A stretch of 6,817 bases of DNA from Coriobacteriia bacterium (GCA_003509825.1 DOMT01000059.1:1-6817); one strand, 5' to 3'. Counted from the first letter of the stretch, positions 1 through 5,821 are shown. The notes: a model not told the origin generated them from the sequence alone. A program made the numbers and translations.

Positions 1-80
1 ACTTTGGCATCCATCGTAACTTTTGCGCCACACTTCGGGCAATCGAAGTCCATACTTACAGCAGCGGGTCTGAAACACAT
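1..80 (-). CDS. Small zinc-ribbon protein, N-terminal part only
   Basis: The first 26 codons of a minus-strand gene that leaves the window on the left. The protein begins MCFRPAAVSMDFDCPKCGAK. A CPKCG knuckle (CxxC) at residues 14-17 is the first half of a zinc ribbon, and a second CxxC would be expected outside the window. Cysteine follows the start methionine directly. The start is well supported: AGGAG lies at 86-90 on the minus strand, 5 bases before the ATG at 80. It is divergent from the corrinoid-protein gene, across an intergenic gap of about 365 bases. It resembles the 65-residue Cys-rich protein at 5501-5698 in starting with Met-Cys and carrying CPxCG. Its function is unknown; I recognise only the fold type. 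It could be a metal-site or assembly accessory for one of the neighbouring enzymes, which is inference. Confidence 0.75.
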   Translation of the reverse strand, partial: MCFRPAAVSMDFDCPKCGAKVTMDAK

Positions 81-91
81 GGTCTCTCCTC

Positions 92-117
92 TCTTTGCCG
101 CCGTCGCGCGGCAGAGG
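92..117 (-). other. Leader hairpin upstream of the small zinc-ribbon gene
   Basis: TGCCGC at 96-101 pairs with GCGGCA at 108-113 around a 6-base loop. The stem can extend outward to 92/117 with two further Watson-Crick pairs and two G-T wobbles. It lies directly before the AGGAG ribosome site (86-90) of the minus-strand gene, so in that mRNA it would sit just 5' of the ribosome site. No T-run follows, so it is not an ordinary terminator. A leader structure that affects translation or stability is possible but unproven. Confidence 0.4.
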
Positions 118-131
118 TCTACGTTTAACAC

Positions 132-160
132 ATACCAGGTTAGCGCACGTTCGGTCTCAA
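132..160 (-). promoter_or_regulatory. Weak sigma-70-like promoter candidate for the small zinc-ribbon gene
   Basis: On the minus strand TTGAGA (160-155, 5 of 6 to TTGACA) is followed after 17 bases by TGGTAT (137-132, only 3 of 6 to TATAAT). It lies about 50-80 bases upstream of the start codon at 80. The -35 match and the spacing are good; the -10 match is poor. Confidence 0.3.
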
Positions 161-195
161 GCTATCCCATAAAACGGTTTATTTGCGAGATATCT

Positions 196-205
196 ATAGT
201 ACTAT
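196..205. other. 10-base perfect palindrome
   Basis: ATAGTACTAT is self-complementary and overlaps the first copy of the 12-base direct repeat by three bases (203-205). It could be an operator core, but no known factor matches it. Confidence 0.3.
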
Positions 206-214
206 CGGACTTAA
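203..214 (+). repeat. 12-base direct repeat, copy 1
   Basis: TATCGGACTTAA occurs here and again, identically, at 405-416. A similar sequence lacking one G (TATCGACTTAA) lies at 5870-5880, just past the end of the Fe-S subunit gene. Two exact 12-mers in one intergenic gap are not expected by chance. Paired operator sites are the simplest explanation. Confidence 0.5.
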
Positions 215-404
215 ACCGCACTACAGCCGAGGTTTGGGGGATGATTTTCAGATTACCGGACAGGGTGGGTGTGGCGACTCCTGTGGTGGTTGTTGTGGCA
301 GCGAATGCCATCAAAACCATGTCGAACTGTGCACCATGCACCCTGTCGCGTGAAGACCTCGGTATCGGCAAGACGAGACGCTATCATCGGTATACGAAAA
401 AAAG

Positions 405-416
405 TATCGGACTTAA
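405..416 (+). repeat. 12-base direct repeat, copy 2
   Basis: Identical to copy 1 (203-214), with start points 202 bases apart. It ends 30 bases before the chosen start codon of the corrinoid-protein gene, in the position of a promoter-proximal or leader site. Confidence 0.5.
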
Positions 417-446
417 GGGTCGGAGTTTGCAGAAAGAAGGTAAATG

Positions 447-1085
447 ATGTCGATTTTGGATGAGGTATCGGCTGCGGTTCAGGCCGGTAAGAAAAAAGAT
501 GTGGAAGCTTTGGTGCAACAGGCCATCGATGAGGGTATCTCGGCCCAGGAGATCTTAAACGGTGGGCTTTTGGCGGCCATGGATATCATCGGCCCCAAGT
601 TCAAGAACAACGAGATTTTCGTACCGGAGGTGCTGGTTGCCGCCCGCGCCATGAACGCCGGTTCCGCTCTGCTCAAGCCGCTTTTGGCCGAATCGGGGGC
701 TGAGCCCAAAGGTAAGGCCGTCATCGGCACCGTCAAAGGGGATATGCATGATATCGGCAAGAATCTCGTACGCATGATGATCGAGGGTAAGGGCGTCGAG
801 GTCACCGATCTCGGTGTGGACGTCGACTCCGATTCCTTTATCGACTACATCAAGTCGAACCCCGATCTCAATCTGGTGTGCCTGTCGGCGTTACTTTCGA
901 GCACGCTTCCGATGCTCAAAGAAACCGTGGCGGCCATCAAAGAGGCCGGTCTTGACGGCAAGGTCAAGATTTTGATCGGTGGTGCGCCGGTTACACAGGA
1001 ATACGCCGACGAAATCGGTGCGGATGGCTACAGTATGGATGCCGGGTCCGCAGCCGTAAAGGCGATGGAACTTCTGCCTGCGTAA
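447..1085 (+). CDS. Corrinoid (B12-binding) methyl-carrier protein, MtbC/MtgC/MttC-like
   Basis: Carries a methyl group on the cobalt of a bound corrinoid between a substrate-specific methyltransferase and a second methyltransferase, in the cytoplasm. The 212-residue protein has the usual length and two-domain form of the family. A helical cap domain (about 1-88) precedes a Rossmann-like B12 domain (about 90-212). The signature D99-x-H101-x-x-G104 is present, with H101 the expected lower axial cobalt ligand. S147 and the GG pair at 178-179 complete the base-off pocket. Two ATGs are adjacent (444 and 447); GAAGG at 436-440 is 6 bases from the second, which I prefer. The regulator gene follows 72 bases downstream on the same strand, and the URO-D-type methyltransferase at 2736-3725 is the likely partner. 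The class (methylamine, glycine betaine or methoxy-aromatic) cannot be told from sequence alone. Confidence 0.93.
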   Translation: MSILDEVSAAVQAGKKKDVEALVQQAIDEGISAQEILNGGLLAAMDIIGPKFKNNEIFVPEVLVAARAMNAGSALLKPLLAESGAEPKGKAVIGTVKGDMHDIGKNLVRMMIEGKGVEVTDLGVDVDSDSFIDYIKSNPDLNLVCLSALLSSTLPMLKETVAAIKEAGLDGKVKILIGGAPVTQEYADEIGADGYSMDAGSAAVKAMELLPA

Positions 1086-1100
1086 GCTTGAGTAAAGCCA

Positions 1101-1106
1101 TATAAT
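1101..1106 (+). promoter_or_regulatory. Isolated -10-like box before the regulator gene
   Basis: A perfect TATAAT lies in the 72-base gap between the corrinoid gene and the regulator, 51 bases before the ATG at 1158. No acceptable -35 box exists at 16-18 bases upstream (TTGAGT at 1088-1093 is only 7 bases away). It may be an activator-dependent internal promoter, or just A+T-rich sequence. Confidence 0.25.
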
Positions 1107-1157
1107 ATTCTTAATTGGAATAAGCTGGGGTGCGGTAACTTTTGCCGGGGAATAGTG

Positions 1158-2687
1158 ATGGAGCTTAACCTTCATATCATTGCCGAAGACTTGGGCATCG
1201 ATAATGACAGACGCCGTATCTCCGAAGATATTTCGGTACGGCGTCTGCGCTTTCCGGCACTTTTCGATGGAGGACCCATCAAATCGAATCTGCTGTATGT
1301 CGTTGAAGCGGCGGTCTTGGGCGGGGATATGTTGTCCCTTGTCACCGAAAACAGCTGTCTACTCATTTTGGGTGAGCCCTGCAGGGAGCTGTTCGACACG
1401 ACCGGTAATTTCGTTTGGATGGATGATCCGGAAGCGCTGTCCAAGGTGTTTTCCCGGCTCGTCGAGTTGTTTCTCACCTACAACTCATGGGAAAGCGAAC
1501 TCAATCAGGTTCTGGTTTCAAAAAAGAAGCTGAAAAATATCGGCGCGATTTCCGCTCCGATAATCAAGCGCCCACTCTTTCTCATCGACTCCTATATGCA
1601 GGTTGTTTTCGAAGTCGTCGACGAAGCATGTTGCGACTTACCAGAAGACTATCGCAAGCCGGTTATGGATAACAACAACCCTATGATGGGCGTGTTTGCG
1701 TTGGAGCGCTTTTCGGACGAAGCGGTGGTCCGGCGTCACTCCTTCACCGTTTCGGATGACTCGAAAACCCGGATGCTCTGCCGGAATATTTTCGTCAGCG
1801 AACACCCGATCGCCACGATTTTCTTCGATGAGGTGGGAGGGAGCTTCACCGAACGGGATTATTCCTTGATCGGCATACTCGCCGAGGCTCTGGAAGGCGG
1901 AATGACCTATCTCGAGGAGTGGAATACGTCGGTGCCCCAGCGCCTGGACGAGCAGATACATCAGTTGCTCGAGGGGCGCCCGGTGAGGCGTGAGGCTCTG
2001 GACACGGCCCTTAGATCGATTGCCTGGCGATCCGACGATTCCTACTGTTGTGTCGTGGGCATCCCTCGCAATAAGCTGTATCCTACAGGCCTACTGTCTG
2101 CTCTGGCCAAGTCCATTGCGGGACATGCCCGGATGATGATCTACACCATACATACGGACCGGATTCTCTTTATCATCAACACCGACCATGCGACCTTCTC
2201 ATTGGAGGAGGGACTTGAATTCATCAGCAAGGATCTGGGTAATCTGGAGATCGATATCGGAGTCAGCAACATCTTCGACGGTTTTTGGTTACTCGGATTC
2301 AACTACCGATTGGCCTCAGCTGCGGCGGGGAGCGCAGGCTCGGCGGAGGGTGGGGGTACGAAACCCTATCATCTCTTCGAGGATCACATGATCGACTTCA
2401 TGATTTCCCGGGTCAAGAAGTATGCTCCGGCCGAGTCTTTGGTGCCCCGCTCCCTGATCCAACTCAAGCGTTATGACGAAAAGTACGGTACGGACTTGCT
2501 GATAACCTTGGCGGCTTACCTCAAAAACGACATGCGCATCGCGCCTACGGCTCGCGAGTTGTATATGCATCGTAATACGCTGACCAACAAAATATCGCGC
2601 ATCAAGTTTCTCATGCGCACGGATTTCGAAGAAGACGCCGAAGCAAGGTTGAGGATTCTCATAGCGCTGCGCATGCTCGGTGTGTAA
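1158..2687 (+). CDS. PucR/CdaR-type transcriptional regulator
   Basis: A cytoplasmic one-component DNA-binding regulator of 509 residues. The C-terminal 63 residues form the PucR-type helix-turn-helix (TARELYMHRNTLTNKISRI, about 464-482), the family's hallmark. Residues about 295-390 look like the GGDEF-like domain of CdaR/PucR proteins, including IDIGVSNIFDG. Residues about 135-250 resemble a GAF-like sensor segment, and residues 1-120 an N-terminal sensor region without clear motifs. Family members respond to small metabolites and often activate neighbouring catabolic genes; the ligand here is unknown. The ATG at 1158 follows GGGG (1147-1150) by 7 bases and is preferred over the GTG at 1155. 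The gene lies 72 bases behind the corrinoid gene and converges on the methyltransferase gene with 48 bases between the stop codons. Codons about 17-30 encode a long DNA hairpin (1208-1247). Confidence 0.88.
   Translation: MELNLHIIAEDLGIDNDRRRISEDISVRRLRFPALFDGGPIKSNLLYVVEAAVLGGDMLSLVTENSCLLILGEPCRELFDTTGNFVWMDDPEALSKVFSRLVELFLTYNSWESELNQVLVSKKKLKNIGAISAPIIKRPLFLIDSYMQVVFEVVDEACCDLPEDYRKPVMDNNNPMMGVFALERFSDEAVVRRHSFTVSDDSKTRMLCRNIFVSEHPIATIFFDEVGGSFTERDYSLIGILAEALEGGMTYLEEWNTSVPQRLDEQIHQLLEGRPVRREALDTALRSIAWRSDDSYCCVVGIPRNKLYPTGLLSALAKSIAGHARMMIYTIHTDRILFIINTDHATFSLEEGLEFISKDLGNLEIDIGVSNIFDGFWLLGFNYRLASAAAGSAGSAEGGGTKPYHLFEDHMIDFMISRVKKYAPAESLVPRSLIQLKRYDEKYGTDLLITLAAYLKNDMRIAPTARELYMHRNTLTNKISRIKFLMRTDFEEDAEARLRILIALRMLGV
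1208..1247 (+). other. Long perfect hairpin inside the regulator coding sequence
   Basis: CAGACGCCGTA (1208-1218) pairs perfectly with TACGGCGTCTG (1237-1247). After a TCT bulge, CCGAA (1222-1226) pairs with TTCGG (1232-1236) around a 5-base loop. That is 16 pairs in 40 bases, with one 3-base bulge. It starts 50 bases after the start codon and encodes residues of the stretch DRRRISEDISVRRL. There is no T-run. It could be a translational or mRNA-stability element, an autoregulatory operator, or a small palindromic repeat absorbed into the reading frame. Confidence 0.7.
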
Positions 2688-2735
2688 GAGCAGACGTGTT
2701 AAACGCTTGATATCGCCTGCACGTATTTTATCGGC

Positions 2736-3725
2736 TTATCGGATAGGATTATCCAGTGCCCATTGTTTGCCATATGTTGCCATTTCATCCTCAAAAATCA
2801 CCTGGTTTTTCTTCACGAAAAGCTTGCCGTAGGCGATGGCCGGGAAAAATCTTCCACCCGGGCAATACGTATCGACGCACCTGCGTACTTCGGCGCGGAT
2901 GGCTTCTTCGGTTGTACTTTCCGAGTCGATTGCAGGGCCGTCGATACCACCGATCATCGGCAGTCTTCCTTCGGTGATACGTTGGATTTCAACGATGTCG
3001 TTTTGAGGAATCGCTCCCTGCCAGATATCTATCTTCATATCCAACATGTCTTGCACTATCGGCTGGCAGAAGCAGTCGGCATGATGCACGAACAAGATGT
3101 CGTGTTCGTGTGCAGCGGCGACGATCTCGGCGTGCAGCGGTTTGATGAGCTTTCGCCACAGATCGGGGGGGAGAAAGAGATTGGTCTTGGAGCCCCAGTC
3201 ATCTTGATAGAATATCGCATCGATTTTCAATTCTTCAGCTGCCTTGTGGATGAATCCGATTTTAAAATCGGCGATCGCCCGTAGTACGTCGGCCATTTCG
3301 TCCGGATATATCATATAGTTGACCAGGCCTTCTTCAAAACCCATCAGGTGATGGGAGCGTTCGAAAAGTCCCGCCGTATTGAATGCCGCCACAAACTGCT
3401 CGCTGCGGTCGACCTCGGCCGCCATCTTCTTCGCCCGGCTCCAATCGAGGTTACCGAGATCGGGTACCTTGAGCTGATCTTGCCATTGCTCGATATTGCT
3501 GATGACCAGACCCTCGGGTCTATCCAGAGGGTGTTTCGCGGGTGCCTCGAGCGGCCAAAGGTATTCAACGCCCCAGGAATCCGTATGGATTTCGCCGTCT
3601 TGAGCGATGCGGTCGCTCATGTAAACGGGATCGGGGATTATGGCCATCGAGTCCATAAAATCGCCGTAATAGTCAGGTTGTTTCCCGTTCAGAATAGCCA
3701 TCATGTTTTCGCGCTTTGTCAGCAT
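2736..3725 (-). CDS. URO-D-family cobalamin-dependent methyltransferase
   Basis: A 329-residue cytoplasmic TIM-barrel protein of the uroporphyrinogen decarboxylase superfamily. Its best reading is a methyltransferase acting with the nearby corrinoid protein, not the haem-pathway decarboxylase. Family-like features are the N-terminal TKRENMMAILNGKQPD, the central HHADCFC segment (214-220) and YCPGG near the C-terminus (287-291), the usual place of YxPGGG in corrinoid methyltransferases. Zinc-ligand candidates are H214/H215, C218, C220 and C288; the spacing differs from the usual H-x-C. The ATG at 3725 follows GGAGG (3731-3735) by 5 bases and is preferred over the TTG at 3737. The gene is convergent with the regulator and divergent from the MFS carrier. 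A methoxylated aromatic is a plausible methyl donor, but glycine betaine, a methylamine or methanol cannot be excluded. Confidence 0.85.
   Translation of the reverse strand: MLTKRENMMAILNGKQPDYYGDFMDSMAIIPDPVYMSDRIAQDGEIHTDSWGVEYLWPLEAPAKHPLDRPEGLVISNIEQWQDQLKVPDLGNLDWSRAKKMAAEVDRSEQFVAAFNTAGLFERSHHLMGFEEGLVNYMIYPDEMADVLRAIADFKIGFIHKAAEELKIDAIFYQDDWGSKTNLFLPPDLWRKLIKPLHAEIVAAAHEHDILFVHHADCFCQPIVQDMLDMKIDIWQGAIPQNDIVEIQRITEGRLPMIGGIDGPAIDSESTTEEAIRAEVRRCVDTYCPGGRFFPAIAYGKLFVKKNQVIFEDEMATYGKQWALDNPIR
3256..3279. other. Two overlapping perfect palindromes within the methyltransferase gene
   Basis: CCGATTTTAAAATCGG (3256-3271) is a 16-base perfect palindrome. It overlaps the 10-base palindrome GGCGATCGCC (3270-3279), which contains GCGATCGC. 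They encode AIADFKIG on the minus strand. A 16-base palindrome is expected only about 0.1 times in a window of this size. Confidence 0.5.
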
Positions 3726-3787
3726 GGTGCCCTCCAATGATTACCGTTGCGCCGGTCGCTGTAAGGTTGCAGGCCGGCAGATTCCCG

Positions 3788-3807
3788 TTACAACCCAGCC
3801 ATTGTAA
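3788..3807. promoter_or_regulatory. Inverted repeat TTACAA-N8-TTGTAA
   Basis: Two perfect 6-base arms separated by 8 bases make an operator-sized dyad inside the presumed leader of the methyltransferase gene. The arms' centres are 14 bases apart. No known factor can be named. Confidence 0.4.
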
Positions 3808-3851
3808 GAAACTCTTCATGTCCTCGCATGGGGTATGAATGCTGATTGGAA

Positions 3852-3878
3852 AATATACACTCAGTCACCGGTGCTGAG
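3852..3878 (-). promoter_or_regulatory. Operator-like dyad next to a -10 box for the methyltransferase gene
   Basis: CTCAG (3860-3864) and CTGAG (3874-3878) flank the 8-base palindrome CACCGGTG (3866-3873), with a single unpaired T at 3865. On the minus strand the dyad ends 2 bases before TATATT (3857-3852, 5 of 6 to TATAAT). No -35 box is present, and the dyad covers that position, as expected for an activator-dependent promoter. Four Ts follow the dyad on the plus strand, but it faces no upstream plus-strand gene, so I do not call a terminator. Confidence 0.4.
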
Positions 3879-3973
3879 TTTTGCCAACGGTTGCTAGAAG
3901 TGCAGGTCACAAACCAAGCTAATAAGTGGGTTCCTAGAGGGTGTATGTGTGGTGAGATTGCGATCCGAGCATT

Positions 3974-4015
3974 TTAAGCACTCGCACCCCATGACCTTAT
4001 ACGCAAAGTGCTTAA
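3974..4015. promoter_or_regulatory. Inverted repeat upstream of the MFS carrier gene
   Basis: TTAAGCACT (3974-3982) and AGTGCTTAA (4007-4015) are perfect 9-base arms with a 24-base spacer. Centre-to-centre distance is 33 bases, about three helical turns, so the half-sites lie on one face of the DNA. They bracket the TTATAC -10 candidate (3997-4002), which would suit a repressor. Confidence 0.45.
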
Positions 4016-4079
4016 TAATCTTACCACAGACAGTGTGCGGCGTTAGAAAGTTCATTTGATACTATGTGCGGAGGATATG

Positions 4080-5396
4080 GTGAACGAAACGAAGAAGCGT
4101 CGGTTTCATTATGCATGGTTGATCTTGATCGGATGCTGTTTTATGCAGATGGGTGGATTGGGCGGTGTGCTTGACGCCGCGGGCGTATTCTTCGTTCCTG
4201 TCTGTGAGGAGTTGGGTATCGCTCGCTCTGAAATATCCCTCTATTTGACCTTTTATTTCATAGCCACCATCTTCGCTATGCCGGTTGTAGGTAAGTGGCT
4301 TCCGAAGTTCAACATCAATCGACTGCTGAGCATCTGTATGCTTCTTGTGGTGTTGGCTTTGGGTGCGATGTATTTTTATACCGAGGCCTGGCACTGGTGG
4401 ATATCGGGTATTATCTTCGGCACTGCAGGCAGCTTTATCTTTATTGTGCCGGCGCCCATCTTGATTACCAACTGGTTTAAAAAGCGTCGCGGTCTGGCGT
4501 TGGGGTTTGCGATGTGTTTCTCAGGTATCGGCGGTGCGATTCTTTCGCCGATTTACACCATGGTGATTGAAGCGTTCGGTTGGCGCAACGGCTACCTGGT
4601 TGCCGCTGTAATCGTCGGTTTGATGGTTATACCGTGGACGGCTTTCGTATTTAAGTTCAAACCGGAAAACATCGGTCTGAGAGCCTACGGTTGGAGTGAA
4701 GAAGATGAGAGGATCGCTGCGGATGTTCAGGTGAACCAAAAAACTACACCGGGTGTGCCGGTATCCAAGGCGCTCAAGACCATTCCGTTCGTCTGTCTTT
4801 TTCTCTTTGCGGGTTTGATCGCCTACTATGCCGGCTTCAATTCGCACTTGCCCGGCTATGCCGTGTCCGTCGGTCATACTGCGATGGTGGGCTCAACGCT
4901 GTTAACCGCTGTCATGATCGGCAACATTGTTGAAAAACTGATAACCGGTTGGCTGAATGACAAGATAGGCGTGCAGTTGACGGTGGTTTTGCAAATCGGC
5001 ATGGTGATGATCGGCCTTGTCGGATTTATCTTCTCCGGCGGCAACCTCGTTGTCATCTATATCTCGGCGTTTTTATTCGGAGCCCAGAATTCACTGGTGT
5101 CTGTTTCTACGCCGCTGCTGGTAAGGCAGATATTCGGTGAGAAGGATTTCGTTCCCATCTACACCTATGCCCGTATCGGCACCGGTGCAATCGGATGTAT
5201 CGGTCCGGTTAGCGTGGGGCTCCTGTTTGATGTCACCGGTTCGTTTATCCCTGCTTTCATGCTCGGCATCGGCATCGCCGTTCTTTCTCTCGTGGTGGTG
5301 CGGTTGGCTTACATTCAGCGTAAACGATTGGAATGGTCCGACCTGCCCGCAAACAAGGCGGAAGCCGATGCCATCCGCTTTAGAACCCGAGCATAG
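4080..5396 (+). CDS. MFS transporter, oxalate/formate-antiporter (OFA)-like
   Basis: A 12-helix inner-membrane carrier of about 438 residues, normal for the major facilitator superfamily. Hydrophobic segments are regularly spaced, with a basic loop KWLPKFNINR between helices 2 and 3, and NWFKKRRGLALGFAMCFSGI at helices 4-5. The latter pattern is characteristic of OFA and monocarboxylate carriers. The middle cytoplasmic loop (PENIGLRAYGWSEEDER) and a second-half GWLNDKIG loop support this. The substrate is probably an organic anion, unproven. GGAGG (4070-4074) lies 5 bases before GTG 4080 and only 2 before ATG 4077, so I choose GTG; TTG 4056 lacks a ribosome site. The gene is divergent from the methyltransferase and converges on the small Cys-rich gene. 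Uptake of the substrate or export of the product of the neighbouring enzymes is likely. Confidence 0.88.
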   Translation: MNETKKRRFHYAWLILIGCCFMQMGGLGGVLDAAGVFFVPVCEELGIARSEISLYLTFYFIATIFAMPVVGKWLPKFNINRLLSICMLLVVLALGAMYFYTEAWHWWISGIIFGTAGSFIFIVPAPILITNWFKKRRGLALGFAMCFSGIGGAILSPIYTMVIEAFGWRNGYLVAAVIVGLMVIPWTAFVFKFKPENIGLRAYGWSEEDERIAADVQVNQKTTPGVPVSKALKTIPFVCLFLFAGLIAYYAGFNSHLPGYAVSVGHTAMVGSTLLTAVMIGNIVEKLITGWLNDKIGVQLTVVLQIGMVMIGLVGFIFSGGNLVVIYISAFLFGAQNSLVSVSTPLLVRQIFGEKDFVPIYTYARIGTGAIGCIGPVSVGLLFDVTGSFIPAFMLGIGIAVLSLVVVRLAYIQRKRLEWSDLPANKAEADAIRFRTRA

Positions 5397-5500
5397 GGGA
5401 GCATTTGTGGGGACTGCAAATCCGGGATGAGGCAGGTTCTTGCATGTTCGGAGGATCCGGGCGATTGTTTTGTGTTTGAGTGGGAGCCGACGCGTAAGCG
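5397..5500. other. Convergent gap after the MFS gene, nothing firm
   Basis: About 100 bases between two convergent genes. It holds a weak ATTTG/CAAAT inverted repeat (5403-5407 and 5417-5421) with no T-run. I see no convincing terminator. Confidence 0.3.
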
Positions 5501-5698
5501 TTATTCACCGACTTCGCTTGTCGGTATGGTGGGGAGATCGGGGAATCCGGGTGGGAGTTTGCTGCCGCATTCCGGGCAGATGAGGGCGGTGTTGTCGGAA
5601 GCTTCGAGACCACACGAAAAACAGAGGCGCTTGCCGAGCCGATCTTTCATCTCGTCGGCACGTCCGCAGCGGTTGCATAGATTACAGCAGTAACACAT
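5501..5698 (-). CDS. Small Cys-rich zinc-ribbon protein
   Basis: A 65-residue cytoplasmic protein with nine cysteines: C2, C4, C5, C8, C11, then CFSCG (C26/C29) and CPECG (C41/C44). The last two pairs make a classical double-CxxC zinc ribbon of the rubredoxin-like or zinc-ribbon type. The N-terminal cluster CYCCNLCNRC could bind a second metal or an Fe-S cluster. The tail (48-65) is proline-rich. The start is well supported: GAAGGA lies 5 bases before the ATG at 5698. It follows the oxidoreductase pair on the same strand, 186 bases after the Fe-S subunit, so it may be cotranscribed. Function is unknown. It resembles the partial protein at 1-80 in its Met-Cys start and CPxCG knuckle; a role in maturation or electron transfer would be inference. 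Confidence 0.8.
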   Translation of the reverse strand: MCYCCNLCNRCGRADEMKDRLGKRLCFSCGLEASDNTALICPECGSKLPPGFPDLPTIPTSEVGE

Positions 5699-5774
5699 AT
5701 CGATCCTTCATAAAACCACGGGTAAACACATCTTGTTCCTCGACCGGCGACAGGAGTTTTCCCGGCGAGAGGTT

Positions 5775-5821
5775 GAGCCGGTTCATCCGTTCTTGGTTCT
5801 GACGATCGAATAAACCGGCTC
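5775..5821 (-). other. 9-base inverted repeat between the Fe-S subunit and small Cys-rich genes
   Basis: GAGCCGGTT (5775-5783) and AACCGGCTC (5813-5821) are perfect arms around 29 bases. A competing pairing is possible: GGCGAG (5764-5769) with CTCGCC (5819-5824). A near-duplicate CCGGCGA(C/G)AGG occurs at 5744-5754 and 5762-5772. No T-run follows on the minus strand. It lies in the 186-base gap, where it might act as a processing or attenuation element, or a weak terminator. Confidence 0.4.

Larger units (their letters stand above)
81..446. promoter_or_regulatory. Divergent intergenic region, non-coding
   Basis: About 365 bases between the small zinc-ribbon gene (minus) and the corrinoid-protein gene (plus). 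An open frame runs through on the plus strand but shows no recognisable domain, overlaps the well-supported minus-strand gene at 1-80 and has low-complexity valine stretches, so I treat the region as non-coding. It holds a perfect 12-base direct repeat (203-214 and 405-416), a 10-base palindrome touching the first copy (196-205), a G+C-rich hairpin just upstream of the minus-strand ribosome site (92-117), and a weak minus-strand promoter candidate (132-160). I found no convincing sigma-70 promoter for the corrinoid gene and no cobalamin-riboswitch B12 box. Confidence 0.6.
3726..4079. promoter_or_regulatory. Divergent promoter region between the methyltransferase and MFS carrier genes
   Basis: About 350 non-coding bases with three inverted repeats: 3788-3807 (TTACAA-N8-TTGTAA), 3860-3878 (CTCAG...CTGAG around CACCGGTG) and 3974-4015 (two 9-base arms). 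A TATATT box on the minus strand (3857-3852) lies 2 bases downstream of the second repeat, in the direction of the methyltransferase gene, giving a leader of about 120 bases. A TTATAC box at 3997-4002 with TTAAGC at 3974-3979 (17-base spacing) is a weak plus-strand candidate for the carrier gene. This would be the natural target of the PucR-type regulator. Confidence 0.6.

Noticed and set aside
81..446. Cobalamin riboswitch, expected near a corrinoid-protein gene
   Set aside because: No B12 box or conserved riboswitch stems could be found in this gap or at 3726-4079.
4..447. 147-codon open frame on the plus strand covering the left divergent region
   Set aside because: It overlaps the supported minus-strand gene at 1-80, has no recognisable domain, shows a repetitive valine run and has no ribosome site; the 4-base overlap with the ATG at 444 is likely chance.
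1155..1157. GTG at 1155 as the start of the regulator
   Set aside because: The ATG at 1158 directly follows, is a stronger codon and has better spacing from GGGG at 1147-1150.
2688..2735. Terminator between the convergent regulator and methyltransferase genes
   Set aside because: ACGTG (2694-2698) and CACGT (2720-2724) form a weak 5-pair stem around 21 bases, with no strong T-run. An 8-base tandem repeat (2728-2743) across the methyltransferase stop is noted but not interpretable.
4056..4079. TTG at 4056 as the start of the MFS gene
   Set aside because: It has no ribosome site; GGAGG at 4070-4074 points to the GTG at 4080 (or ATG 4077).
5507..5525. Terminator for the small Cys-rich gene
   Set aside because: ACCGAC and GTCGGT pair around 7 bases, but the stem is inside the coding sequence before the stop and no T-run follows on the minus strand.
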